From: Rosa chinensis
Taxonomy: Eukaryota; Streptophyta; Magnoliopsida; Rosales; Rosaceae
Length of the DNA: 64,000 nucleotides
Assembly (NCBI RefSeq): GCF_002994745.2
Contig: NC_037092.1
Location: forward strand, 19,927,001-19,991,000
Reading direction: 5' to 3'
Shown here: positions 12,480 to 23,634 of the stretch, piece after piece
Numbering within the stretch: position 1 is the stretch's first letter
Layout: every line of letters begins with the position of its first letter
The notes under the pieces: model-generated
The model's database searches: none
Told to the model about the DNA's origin: nothing
What the model saw: only the letters and a program-made list of their open reading frames with translations
Program-made: the position numbers and the translations under genes

Positions 12480-12880
12480 CTTCGCTAGCTACCTAATTTT
12501 AGATATTGTCAAACGAGTCTCCGCCAATAGATTGAGGGTTATAGCTTCAGTTTTTTAAATAGTCGCTCTCAGCTTGGTGATAGCCAAAAGCTGAGAGAGA
12601 CTATAGTACTATTCCCCGTATTCTCCATCAACCTTGTGGCGGGGCACTAGTGATTAATTGGTGGAAGAAAGACTTCTGTCTTACTTATCACGTGCATTAT
12701 TGCTCATGTGTCGGCCACCGGAGTTTTTCCTCCCTCCTCATGATTGTGGGAGAGTTGGCTTTCCTACACACGAAGGTTAGCCATGAGACATAAGTGGATC
12801 CTGACAGTCATCAGCTTCTATATTTTCTACTTCGCGGGCTACCTGGTCTTACCTTCGATATTTATGTCTATGAGATGTCA
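12480..12880 (+). pseudogene. AVT1-like transporter pseudogene fragment
   Basis: Degenerate coding sequence in the same order as the copy at 8657. It covers the DI..AFANR region, then the GG(R/K) segment near 12660 (ATTGGTGGAAGAAAGACTT), then a stretch encoding GHRSFSSLLMI-like debris, and finally AGYLVLPSIF near 12838, corresponding to the family's CGH.VFPT region. Stops and frameshifts are frequent. Its 3' end abuts a small inverted-repeat element at about 12880. Confidence 0.6.
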
Positions 12881-13263
12881 ATCATTTTACTACTCTGAAC
12901 TTTATACCTAAAATTATTTATACTTCTAAACTTCTAATATGATCGCTTGTGCCCATATACTCTCCAATGTGAATTTTATAACTAATCCTTAACTAATCCA
13001 TCAATTTCTTCATATAGTGTTGCTCACTCAAACTAGATTTTGACCTTCAGTCATGCAAGAAACACACCATTTACATGTCCAAAGCTAAAAACTGGCCCTA
13101 AGTGACTCTCATAATCACCAATTTATGAATAAATTGATGAATTAGTTTACCAATGGCTTTGATTGATCATATTAGAGAGTATAAGGGCATATGTGATCAA
13201 AGTAGAAGTTTGGGGACAAAAATGATTTTAGGTGTAAAGTTCAGGGTGGTAAAATGAATTTAG
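12880..13263. mobile_element. inverted-repeat MITE, same family as 7277-7660
   Basis: The left arm (ATTTTACTACTCTGAACTTTA) pairs with the right arm (GTAAAGTTCAGGGTGGTAAAAT), and inner blocks around 12940 and 13180 also pair. I could not find a matching target duplication, so the exact ends are uncertain. Downstream sequence (AAGTTTTAACTAACCTTATG) matches the sequence after the donor of the AVT1-like copy at 8883. The element therefore replaced or displaced part of that intron. Confidence 0.5.
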
Positions 13264-13599
13264 CTTTAAGTTTTAACTAACCTTATGTCTTTCCTAAAAT
13301 CACCACACATGCACACAACTTCTAAATTATCGGTAAGAGAGTGGTATATTAACATTTATCATAGAAGTCCTATTTCTTGTAATATCTACCACTTTGATGA
13401 CTCATGTTACCATTTCAATAACTCATGTGATAACTAAAAAAAATCCTCATTATAATAAATAAGGTTCTCATAAGAGTCAAATAGGTTCTCATGTAAGTAT
13501 TTAATTCTGAAAAGTGGTAATTGCATGTAATGACATATGTCATGCTTCCATATTGAAGTACATTGCTTTAAGCATATATACTCCCACTGTCATATGTTT

Positions 13600-14115
13600 A
13601 CACTTTCGATTGGATATATCATTACTTATAAGACTCTATATGCCTACTTTAGTTAACTTGCCAAAACACCCGGTCTTACCTTTGATATATGTTGATGACC
13701 AAAAAAAAAGATATAGCTAATATAAACATTATAACTTTGTAAGATCTTAAAACTTTCTATTTTTGGGAAAATATACTGAGGTAGGCAATATATATAGCCA
13801 AGTACTGGAGTGTAGCATATAGCTGGCCAATATCTTTTTACATGCATTTTCGGTTGGATATAACATTATTTATAAGACTCTATGCCTAGTTTAGTTAACT
13901 GGCAAAAAACACCCGATCTTACTTTTGGTATGCGTCTATGTAAAAACATACAGAACATTGTAACTTTGTAAGATCTTAAAACTTTAATTTTGAGAAAATG
14001 TACTGAATTAGGCTATATATATAGTCAAATCTTTTTACATTTTTGTTTGGATATAACATAATTTACAAGACTATATGCCTACTTCATTTAACTTGCGAAA
14101 AACACCTGGTCTTAC

Positions 14116-14157
<42 letters not shown>

Positions 14158-14295
14158 CCGAAAATGTAAAAAGATATAGCTAATATAGAACATTGTAACT
14201 TTGTAAGATCTTAAACTTTGTATTTTGGGAAAATGTACTGAAGTAGTCTATATAGCTAATATCTTTTTACATTTTCAGTTAATCACTTCACTGGC
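13600..14295. repeat. ~200-bp tandem repeat, copies 4 to 6
   Basis: Three more head-to-tail copies of the unit seen at 7729 (about 13600-13845, 13846-14040 and 14041-14295). Each has the GGATATA..AT, ACACC.GGTCTTAC, AACTTTGTAAGATC and AATGTACTGA blocks. The last copy contains a (TA)n tract at 14117-14155 and runs directly into an AVT1-like exon remnant. Confidence 0.75.
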
Positions 14296-14386
14296 TAGCT
14301 ACCTGATTTTAGATATTATCGAACAAGCATTCGCCAATAGATCAAGGGTTATAGGTTCCATGTTTTTAAACATACAACTCTACTTA
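14296..14386 (+). pseudogene. AVT1-like fragment, left half of a split copy
   Basis: Reads approximately SYLILDIIEQAFANRSRVIG then SMFLNIQLYL, matching the family's TYPDIGE.AFG and YLELYLV segment. It stops at 14386, where a PIF/Harbinger element begins. The sequence resumes at 20332-20335 after the element, with the overlap TTA. Confidence 0.7.
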
Positions 14387-14499
14387 GGCCCAGTTTGGGA
14401 TTGATTCCTGAGCTGCTTTTAGGAATGCTTCTGCTTTTGGGTCTAGAGGATGGTGTTTGGTAAAATTTTTCAAAGATGCTTTTGGTCCAAATAGGTTCT

Positions 14500-14835
14500 C
14501 CGTAAAGCTAGTTTTGAGAAGCTACAATTCATAACTTTTGGAACTGCTTTGGGGAAAAAACACGGAGCAACAGTAGCTAATTAATGAAATATGTTGAACT
14601 ACCAATTCTATCCTACTTCTTTTCTAAAAATTATATTGAGGCAGCTAAACACCTAAACCCAATCTTTCCCCGTAAAGCTGGTTTTGAGAAGCTACAATTC
14701 ATAGCTTTTGGAACTGCTTTGGGGGAAGACACAGAGCAACAGTAGCTAATTAATGAAATATGTTGAACTATCAATTCTATCCTCCTTCTTTTCTAAAAAT
14801 TACATTGAGCAGCTAAACACCTAAACCCAATCTTT
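14500..14835. repeat. 170-bp tandem duplication inside the Harbinger element
   Basis: Two copies starting at the word CCGTAAAGCT (14500 and 14670) share long near-identical runs such as TTTTGAGAAGCTACAATTCA and AGCAACAGTAGCTAATTAAT. Confidence 0.9.
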
Positions 14836-16056
14836 CATCTGCAAATTCGTTCCCCTCCTTGACTCCTTCCTCTTTGCCGTCAAAAATACATGGAAACAAA
14901 TCGAGAGGGAGTCTGAAGCTCGAAGACCTGAACTTGTTGTGCTGCTCCTTGATGTTGTATCAAGTCCTTGCTCATGTAATTCGTGTTGTTTTGTGAGTTG
15001 GGTTTGTGTTTTTAAGCATTATTGAAGTTTCTGCCTTGCTTAATTTGAGATATGAAACATAAAGGTTCTGTTTAATTTTGATTGCTATATAGTTTGGATT
15101 GTTCATTGGCTTTGTGTTTTGCAACAATTTTTGTGTTGGGTGGGTGATGCAGCAATTGTTAGATCTACAGAAAGAAAATTGAAGAGAATAGAAGAAGGGA
15201 AACAGGCCAGGTACCCATTTGTGTTGTGTTATTCTCAACATTGGGTTGTGCTATTGGCTTGTGTCGTGTTATTCTCATCATTGTGTTATTCTCATCAGAA
15301 ACAGAACTGAATGATATTCCATAAGAAAGATAAACAATTGTATTCATCATACTTGCTTCATTTGCACTTGAAATTTGACTTTTCGCTCTGCAGTTTCATT
15401 GGACCAAAGATGGTTATCTCAGTTATCTAATGCATAAGAACAGAATTTATTCAAATTCAAGAGTTTCTAGAACTTGAGCAAACCTGAACTTCTCTGCAAG
15501 GAAGTCCCCGTGCTGGCATTGTATTATTGTGTTGATGTAGAATAATTTCCATCTTAGCAACCTAACAAATGTGGCAAAGTGGTGTATGGGTCAATACAAA
15601 TCCTAACAGTAGCAAATACTTTACAGAAAATTTGAAGTCATTACTCTATGAACCTCTGAAGGATGGTGCTGGCGTTGATACAAAATATGTTCAAACGTAT
15701 AGATATGTATATATATCAGAGGTACTAAATTTAAAAGTAGAGTTTTTTTCACTAGCATTGTCCATATGTTATTGATAGTGCAATATTACAAGCTTCATAA
15801 TGTTACATAAGGAATTATTCATGCGAGGAAGATCATATGCAAAATATTGAAAAGGATCTAGACTTAATTCAATTGAAATAATAAGAAGCTGGGAGAATAA
15901 CTGACAACTAATTATGGTTTTACAACCAAACTAGAAACGACAAAGGCTTTCTTATGTCTGGGTTGTTCATTGTGCAAAAGAAAACATTAAGGTGGCATGT
16001 TTGCCTCATCCAGTTACGGTGCTGCCACATTGGTAGAGATAATTTATGCAATTCTT

Positions 16057-17333
16057 TAGGGCTGGGTTCGGTACGGTACCGGGCCTTCAAGTCTAAAACC
16101 ACCTACCTTACCAGAGCTTATTGGTACACAAAATGAAGTACCATTACCGGCCACAAAAGTCGGTATACCAACTTCTCGGTATCGGTTGGTTGGGCCTCCA
16201 ACCGAGTTTAAGATTGGGCCACGATCTGGCCAGAGCCCAAGAATTGAGCCTGCTAGGCAAGGCAAGCCTAGATCTTGCAGAGTCAACCCCAACTCGACAC
16301 CACCACCACCACCGCCCAGATCGCGCCGACTCCTCTGCCGGCCCACCACTGTCCGACTAGCACAAGGAAACTATCCCTAGCCGCCGCAGACCCAATTCAA
16401 CACCACCCAGTCCGCCGCTTCAGTCACCAACCCCAAACCAACAGCAATGATCCAACCTCTGCTGCTCGTCGAGGCTTGGTCGTCACAACTCCCCCAAACC
16501 GAAGGTCAAGATCCGTTTCAATCTCCTCCGACCCCAAACCAGCAACCAAGTTCCAAATCCCAACCCCTCTAGGTCTGCAAGATCCGAAACCCCACCCCTC
16601 AGCGCCCTTGAACTCTCCTTCCTCCTCCCATCTACCATCTTGAGCCTGAATTCTGATTCGGGTCATAATTGGATCTGACTTGAATACCTGTAATGCTTGT
16701 AAGGAAGAGTTCATGAACTCCAATTTCACTCGATCAAAATCCGTAGAATGCAACAATTCTTATACGGGTAGATCAATAATATTTCAGTACTATAAGAAAA
16801 TTGTATTGTACAGAAATTGAAACATCCAAATGTTTCTGTTTGAAAGAAAGACTGAAACGAACATAAAAAATTGAGCTAGCACATGAAGGGAGGCTCAGGC
16901 TATAGAGCAGTTAATATAGACGGGAAAAGAAAGAAAAAGAAGAAAGAAGAAAGAAGAAAGAGAAGAGAGAAGAGTCGTCCAAAAAGAGGAGAGAAGAATA
17001 AAAAACTAAAAAGAAGAAGATAAGAAGAGAGACAGAAGAGACGGGGAAAAGAAATAAGAAAGAGAAGAGAGAAGACTCAGAAGAGAGAAGAAGAGTCCAA
17101 AAGAAGAAGACCGAAGAATAAAAAATTAAAAAAATGAGTATGATACATGTCTTCGGTACGGTACGGTATACCATCTATATGTGAAAATTGAAACCATTAC
17201 CGTACCGTGTATGTGGAGTCGGTACGGTTGTACCGTACCAAGACTTCGGTTACCAAGTTTTCGGCTACCAATTCACTTGGCTCGGCTCGGATGCGGTTGG
17301 TATGGTTTGGTTCGGGAGAATTTGCCAGCCCTA
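16057..17333. mobile_element. hAT element with perfect 8-bp target duplication
   Basis: The element starts TAGGGCTGG, ends CCAGCCCTA, and is flanked by CAATTCTT at 16049-16056 and 17334-17341. Sub-terminal repeats of the GGTACGGTACCG type occur at both ends, as is usual for hATs with clustered transposase-binding words. The 1277-bp interior is GC-rich near 16270-16660 and polypurine-rich near 16920-17130. No transposase frame is present. It is nested in the Harbinger element. Confidence 0.9.
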
Positions 17334-17767
17334 CAATTCTTGGTGTTTCCACTAGTGGGATAGTTATTGCCTTGCCATGGCTTGTACCTTTTTCAATATT
17401 TGAATGAATGCATCTACTTAGCATCTAGTTGCAAATTTCAAACAACTTTAATATATTTTGTGTAATGGTTTATGGGAAATTAGTCCAAATATTATGGACT
17501 TATTTTGTGTTATAGTAAAATACAGGCCTCATCAACGGGCCGACCCGGCCCATTGGTAGCGGGCTTGGGCCGGGCCTTACTCCATTTTTAAATAGTAGCG
17601 GGCCGGGCCGGGCCGGGTTTTATTGTAAATTGAAGGATCCAAGCTCATCCATTTAATGCGGGCCTCGCGGGCTTTTTTGGGATGGGCCGGGCTAAGCCTT
17701 GAGGGCTTTTTCGGGGCGGGCCTTACGGGCTTTATTTACAAATAAATCTTTAAAGATAATATTTTTT

Positions 17768-19505
17768 ATAAACTTATATTTATATATCATACACTCCAAA
17801 GAGAAACCTCTATCAACTTAAATAAAATGGGAAAACCGACCGTTGGATGAGATTATTATAATAAATTATGAGTGTGGTAAAAAATTTAGCCAATTTCACC
17901 ATATTTTCGAATCCGATCGAATTGGTCAACCGTCGTTACTTGTATGTTTTGTTGGTTGACCGATGGCATAACGACCGCGAAACGTGCTTATTTTTTCACA
18001 TCATGTCTGTAAATATTCCATCGATGGATGTGCTTGGACATACGATAAAAATTTCAATTTTAATTGCAAAGATGTTGGCCTATATCAATTTGCCTCCTAA
18101 AGTCATATAACTTGTATATTGCATTTAAATTGTTGAGGTTCATTCTAAAGTAGCCATGAAGTGGAAAATGAATTTAGAGAAATCAACCGCTCGATTGAGA
18201 GATTGTAATGTTTTATGGTGATTGTAAAAAATTCAGCTAATTTGATTCTTGTTTCGAATTCGATCAATTAGGTCAAATTTAGTTACTCTTATAAACCTAT
18301 ATCTATATATCATACACTCCAAAGAGCAACCCCTATCAATTCAAAGAAAATGGAAAAATGGACCGTTGGATGACATTATTACAATAAATTATGAGTGTGG
18401 TAAAAAATTTAGCCAATTTCACCATATTTTCGAATCCGATCGAATTGGTCAACCGTTGTCACTTGTATGTTTTCTTGGTTGACCGATGACATGACGACCG
18501 CGAAACGTGTTTATTTTTTCACATCACGTCTGTAAATATTTCATCGATGGATGTGCGTGGATATAAGATAAAAATTTCAATTTTAATTACAAAGATGTTG
18601 GCCTATATCAATTTGCCTCCTAAAGTTGTATGACTTTTATATTGCATTTAAATTGTTGAGGTTCATTCTAAAGCAACCATGAAGTGGAAAATGAATTTAG
18701 AGAAATCAACCGCTCGATTGAGAGATTGTAATGTTTTATGGTGATTGTAAAAAATTCAGCTAATTTGATTCTCGTTTCGAATTCGATCAATTAGGTCAAA
18801 TTTAGTTACTCTTATAAACTTATATCTATTATCATACACTCCAAAGAGCAACCCCTATCAATTCAAAGAAAATAGAAAAATGGACCGTTGGATGACATTA
18901 TTACAATAAATTATGAGTGTGGTAAAAAATTTAGCCAATTTCACCATATTTTCGAATCCGATCGAATTGGTCAACCGTCATCACTTGTATGTTTTCTTGG
19001 TTGACCGATGACATGACGACCGCGAAAAGTGCTTATTTTTTCACATCATGTTTGTAAATATTCCATCAATGGATGTGTGTGGACATGAGATAAAAAAAAA
19101 TTAATTTTAATTACAAACACATTGGCCTATACCAATTTTCCTCCTAAAGTTGTATGACTTATACATTACATTTAAATTGTTAAGGTTCATTCTAAAGCAA
19201 CCATGAAGTGGAAAATGAATTCGGAGAAACCAACCGCTCGATGGAGAGATTGTAATGTTTTATGGTGGTTGTAGAAAATTCAGCCAATTTGGTTCTCGTT
19301 TTGAATTCGATCCACTAGGTCAAACTTAGTTACTCTTATAAACTTATATTTATATATCATACACTCCAAAAAGCAACCCCTATCAATTCAAAGAAAATGG
19401 AAAAACCGACCGTTAGATGAGTTTATTACAATAAATTATGAGTGTGGTAAAAAATTTAGCCAATTTCACCATATTTTCGAATCCGATCGAATTAGTCAAC
19501 CGATA
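17768..19505. repeat. 523-bp tandem repeat, about 3.3 copies
   Basis: Unit starts (word ATAAAC..ATAT) fall at 17768, 18291, 18813 and 19338, giving periods of 523, 522 and 525 bp. Each unit contains the near-invariant GAGTGTGGTAAAAAATTTAG, TTCGAATCCGATCGAATT and GGTCAACCG words. Copies differ by scattered substitutions, and the last is truncated at the (TA)n tract. Fragments of frame in it are fortuitous. Confidence 0.93.
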
Positions 19506-19509
19506 TGTA

Positions 19510-19551
<42 letters not shown>

Positions 19552-19585
19552 ATGCACATATTCTATATAGAAGTATAAGAACTTC

Positions 19586-19630
<45 letters not shown>

Positions 19631-19650
19631 TTACCAAAATGTGTGTGTGC

Positions 19651-19729
<79 letters not shown>

Positions 19730-19746
19730 AACACACACACACAGAG

Positions 19747-19784
<38 letters not shown>

Positions 19785-19822
19785 ACACACACACACACAG
19801 ATATATATATATATATAAAATA
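19510..19822. repeat. compound (TA)n/(CA)n microsatellite block
   Basis: Alternating runs of TA and CA with short unique spacers. The Tyr-Ile and Cys-Val frames across it have no meaning. Confidence 0.95.
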
Positions 19823-20331
19823 TTTTACGGGCTTTTACGGGCCTGGCCGGGTTTTTGCTGGCTTTTGGTGGGCCGGCCCACTACCCACCTAGGCGGGCTT
19901 TTGCGGGTTTTTTAACGGGCCGGGCCGGGTTTTTAGCCCTCAGGGCCGGCGGGCCTCCATCGGCCCACTTGATCCGCGGACTTTTTGATGAGGCCTAGTA
20001 AAATATAATATGCATATTTAAGGGTTTAAAGTAAATCTTTTATTCGATCCAAGTAAGGGTACAAGGATAATACATGAGAAATTTTTTATTTGGTGAGGTT
20101 ACATAATCAAAAAACAAAATTATGTATTTTAGTAGCATATCTTAACATGTATGACCATTTTGGTAAATATACCTAGCCAAAACACTTTTGTCTTACAACT
20201 TACCAAATACTTGGAAATTGCTTTTTGTTCTCACAACACTTTTAAAAACGTTAACCAAACACTCAGCTGCTTCTTCTCACAGCAAGTTCGGAAGTGCTTC
20301 CTCTCACAACACAACAATCTCAAACTAAGCC

Positions 20332-20700
20332 TTAGCCGGTTTGGACTTGGCGATAGCCGAAAGCGACAATTGGCAAAAACTATTCCTCGCATGCTCCATC
20401 AACCTTGTCAGCGGGGCACTAGTAATTGGCGGAAGAAAGACTTTATCTTACTTACCGCGTGCATTACTTTTCCGACTGTACTGCTGACGGATTTGATTTT
20501 ACTGTCATGTGTGTCGGCCACTGGAGTATCTTCCCTGCTCATGATCGTGGGAGAGTTGCCTTTCATGCGCACGAAGGGCAGCTGTGGGACATAAGTGGGA
20601 TCCTGACAGCCATCAGCTTCTATATATGCTGCTTTGCGGGCCTCCCCGTCCTACCTTCGATATTTCTGTTTCGGTTTTCCTCAATTTTCTTTGCATCATA
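20332..20700 (+). pseudogene. AVT1-like fragment, right half of the split copy
   Basis: Continues the exon broken at 14386. Readable pieces include WRKKDFILLTACITFPTVL (or the adjacent frame), then CVGHWSIFPAHDRGRVAF, then GQLWDISGILTAISFYICCF and AGLPVLPSIF. This follows the AVT1 order G-G-K..LLTA..FPT..L, then VGFHE.G.LW, SGIPTAIS.Y.FCYCGH.VFPT. Frames switch at least twice. Known family members couple proton antiport to amino-acid movement at the tonoplast; this copy is dead. Confidence 0.75.
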
Positions 20701-21353
20701 AACCAAAATTAAACAGGATTGGTTGCACATAGAGGGGACGGAAAAGTTTAAATGTCATCTATATATACACTGCACCAGATGGTTCTCAAACTCTTTCTTG
20801 TTGATCAGAAGCCAAATCAATCCCCCACCCTACATAGTTCTCAAACATTTGACCCTTTTTACCGCCTCAGTTACCAGATGGACTGCTTCTGTGTACGTTA
20901 TGCTTTTGAATGGTGCTGAAGTGACAAATGCAAGTCTTATTTAACTTAGCAGCCAAGAATTCCATAAGATCAAGGCAATATATTGTCAAGTAACCACTGA
21001 GACAAGAATTTCACGTACTCCTCGGCACAGTTCATGTCCTTCTGAAACCCTCCACATCAAGAATACTATCAAATGCCTTGGAACTGTGCGACTTCTCAGC
21101 ACATAATGTATACACGCTACCAAGAGCACATGCTTAACATTCCAGTTGGAGTTAGCCAGAAATAGTCAAAAACACTAGACGGCAAATACAATTAATGTTG
21201 CATACAGTTAATCTTCCCATCCTTTTAGGAGATGAAGCTTTGATCTTTCCTCATCCCGCTTCAACACATTCTCCTCAGCAGCACTATTTTCTTGTGGTTC
21301 AACGTACTTTTCCACAGCGACACATTTCTGGTGGTGAAAATTTGGCAGCTTCA

Positions 21354-22005
21354 TCAACTTATGCTTCTGAAGGAGGAGGGTTCTTGATCAGCTAGCTTCT
21401 CCAACTTTCCACCTTCACTAATCAATGTTGTGCCTTGAAACATCTCACCAACACCCTCAAAACCATTGGTGGCCGGTGATAATTGCAGTGTGCAAACAAA
21501 GGAAGAGTTGCGATTTGAAGAATGTGCGAGTTTCATATTCCAGGGCATCTATGATGCTAGCAACTGCAGCAATGGTGTTACTTCTGGGACACAAACGAAC
21601 AACGTTCCTCTCCCTCAAAAACGCAGGGGTTAGCCTGGTCTTGGGCACTGCATACTTAGCCCCGTCAACGTTGACTTCACCTACATGCATGGACCACCCT
21701 CTCAACTCTAAGCCTTCTGCTTGGCCCTAGACGGGGACAGCTTAAGCACACCATCCACGTACATGCACACAAGTATCAGTTGAAACAAGCTTCCCAAGGT
21801 CAGCCTCCTCTGCTTCCACAATTACCTGCAAGATTCCTGTGCATGACCCATAATGCAGTTCCGAAATGCAAGTGCATCCTTGTCTGCCTTCCTGCTAATC
21901 TTCACCCACATCCACCAAACCGGACCTGCTGCCTGCTGGCAACCTCCCATCAAGTAGCAAAATGATGTATCGGATGGGAACTCTATCAGAAAGTTCTGCT
22001 CCTTA
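21354..22005 (-). pseudogene. degraded multi-exon gene of unrecognised family
   Basis: On the minus strand two well-formed coding stretches stand in order. One (about 22005-21822) includes FLIEFPSDTSFCYLMGGC, AAGPVWWMWVKISRKADKDA and LAFRNCIMGHAQE before a stop. The other (about 21705-21457) includes MHVGEVNVDGAKYAVPKTRL, TPAFLRERNVVRLCPRSN and IAAVASIIDALEYE. The composition is that of real protein, but the pieces have stops between them, no clear start, and the upstream side is cut by a Harbinger MITE at 22006. I do not recognise the family. A surviving gene with short exons is possible but less likely. Confidence 0.4.
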
Positions 22006-22780
22006 GAGCAAGTCCACGGGTCTTGCTTTGCCAGGGCAAAAGGGGAGAATGATGATGTGGTGACCGGGCAAGACAAACTTTGCAACTCCATCGGGCCAAT
22101 ATTGTACAGCCATGTTTTGCCTTTCCCTGCCCCAAGTCAAAAAAATGGGCAAGCCCATGACATTTTTCTTGCCCAAGCAAGGCTGACTGCCAACTCGGCC
22201 TGCCCTTGAACGTGGCTGACGTCATATGGTGACGCGCAGAGAGAGACGCGGAAGAGGCACAGCGTGAAGAGCACGGACGAATGGGGGAGCGCCAGTTGGC
22301 CGACGCGTCTGCTTCCGTTTTTTGTCGCGTAGCGACAATGAATCCTCCATTGTGGGCGCACGTGGCTCACACCCGTTGGCTGCTTTGGGAATTTGAACCC
22401 AACGGTCAACACATCTGGACCGTGGATTGAACAGTAAAAGCAGATCTGACGGCTGCCAAATTAATATGAATATAATATAGCCAACGGTAAGAAACGGGCA
22501 GAAAAAAATTCTAAAAAACATACAAAAAAAACCATTATTAGCATCAAATATATTTTATTTTTAAAAAAAAAAAACCAAAAAAAAATTCAAATGAACAGTA
22601 AAAAAAAGAATAGTGAAAATGAACAGTATATTAAAACAGATTAAAACTCGATGAACAATCTTGACCGGTCAAGAAAAAAACGGGTGGAAACCCATGTCCA
22701 GTGGCAGTAAACAGTACCTTGACTGGTCGAATTCTTGACTTCTCGACTTTGCCTTTTCTTGACTACGGGTGAACTTGCTC
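22006..22780. mobile_element. PIF/Harbinger (Tourist-like) MITE with TTA target duplication
   Basis: Left end GAGCAAGTCCACGGGTC and right end inverse GAGCAAGTTCACCCGTAG, flanked by TTA at 22003-22005 and 22781-22783. The 775-bp interior contains C/G-rich non-coding sequence with GACGTCA and CGCGTAGCGACA words, and no transposase. It cuts the gene-like sequence to its left. Confidence 0.82.
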
Positions 22781-23634
22781 TTAAGGGAGACAGAGTTATC
22801 GTTTAAGTTGTAACATGCAGCTACAAAGTTTGTCAGACAATCTCTACTTTGTGGGATTTTAATCATCATTTTCTAGTGGTAAGTCAGTATGGTGCTGATC
22901 ATATAGTTGCCACAGATGAGCCCTAAGACTAACCTACAATGGAAAGTACTGCATCAATCTATGTTAGGAGGCCTGAATGATTCTAAAAGTAAGCCGCGAA
23001 AGAACCAAGACCTGTAAATATCTTCCTTCTATTTGAGCTAATCTACTGGATTTATAAAGTAATATATCTCTAGCAAGTGCTATACAATGATGCAAATTCC
23101 TCTGCCGATGGTTTGGTAGAGTGTCAATTTGCCCCAACATGAAACTTTTCCCATACAAAAGTGTGGACTTCTTCTTTTTCTCTTCCATACACGATAATTT
23201 ACGCATGCTGGACCGAACTACTAAATCATCAATCCAAAAAATTGTACTGAATCATGGATTCGAAAAACTGTACTAAATCAACCCAAATGTATTTCCAAAT
23301 CCAGGACTTCATCTATTACATCAACTAGACTAATCCAATTTCCGTGGCCCTTGGGCCTCTTTAGAAGAACAAAATAAATCTCAAGTAAACCAAATTCTGA
23401 TCAATTGCATAGATTACAAATGTATCAAAGAGACCAAATACATCAAATTATGAGTAACATCTGCTGGCCAATACAAGCAGTAAATCCAAATTCATTTCAT
23501 AGTTATGTCATACAAATCCCCCAAATTACAAAAAGCAGAACAAAACATTCTGCAGTTGCTTCCCATCTAACCCAAACTAAAACGAATCCGATAATCAACT
23601 GATCCAATCCCCAAATCACCCCATTCCCAAAACC

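Larger units (their letters stand above)
17523..19997. mobile_element. hAT element with GC-rich ends and an internal tandem array
   Basis: Left end CAGGCCTCATCAA, right end TTGATGAGGCCTA, and identical 8-bp flanks GTAAAATA (17515-17522 and 19998-20005). Just inside both ends lie ~150-200 bp blocks dense in GGGCCGGGCC and GGGCTT words. The centre is a ~523-bp tandem repeat followed by (TA)n and (CA)n tracts. There is no transposase frame. It is 2475 bp long and nested in the Harbinger element, about 180 bp from the first hAT. Confidence 0.92.
14387..20331. mobile_element. PIF/Harbinger-type element, TTA target duplication, with two nested hATs
   Basis: The left end GGCCCAGTTTGGGATTG and the right end CAATCTCAAACTAAGCC are imperfect inverted repeats. 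Sub-terminal words also invert (GAGCTGCTTTTAGGAATGCTTC versus GAAGTGCTTCC and CAGCTGCTTC, and GTGTTTGGTAAA versus ACCAAACACT). Flanks are TTA at 14384-14386 and 20332-20334. Deleting the element rejoins an AVT1-like exon, which supports the boundaries independently. The element is 5945 bp long, and ~2.2 kb remains once the two nested hATs are removed. I see no intact DDE transposase or Myb-like frame. It is probably non-autonomous. Confidence 0.85.

Noticed and set aside
19549..19794. Tyr-Ile/Cys-Val repeat frame
   Set aside because: It is microsatellite translation with no biological content.
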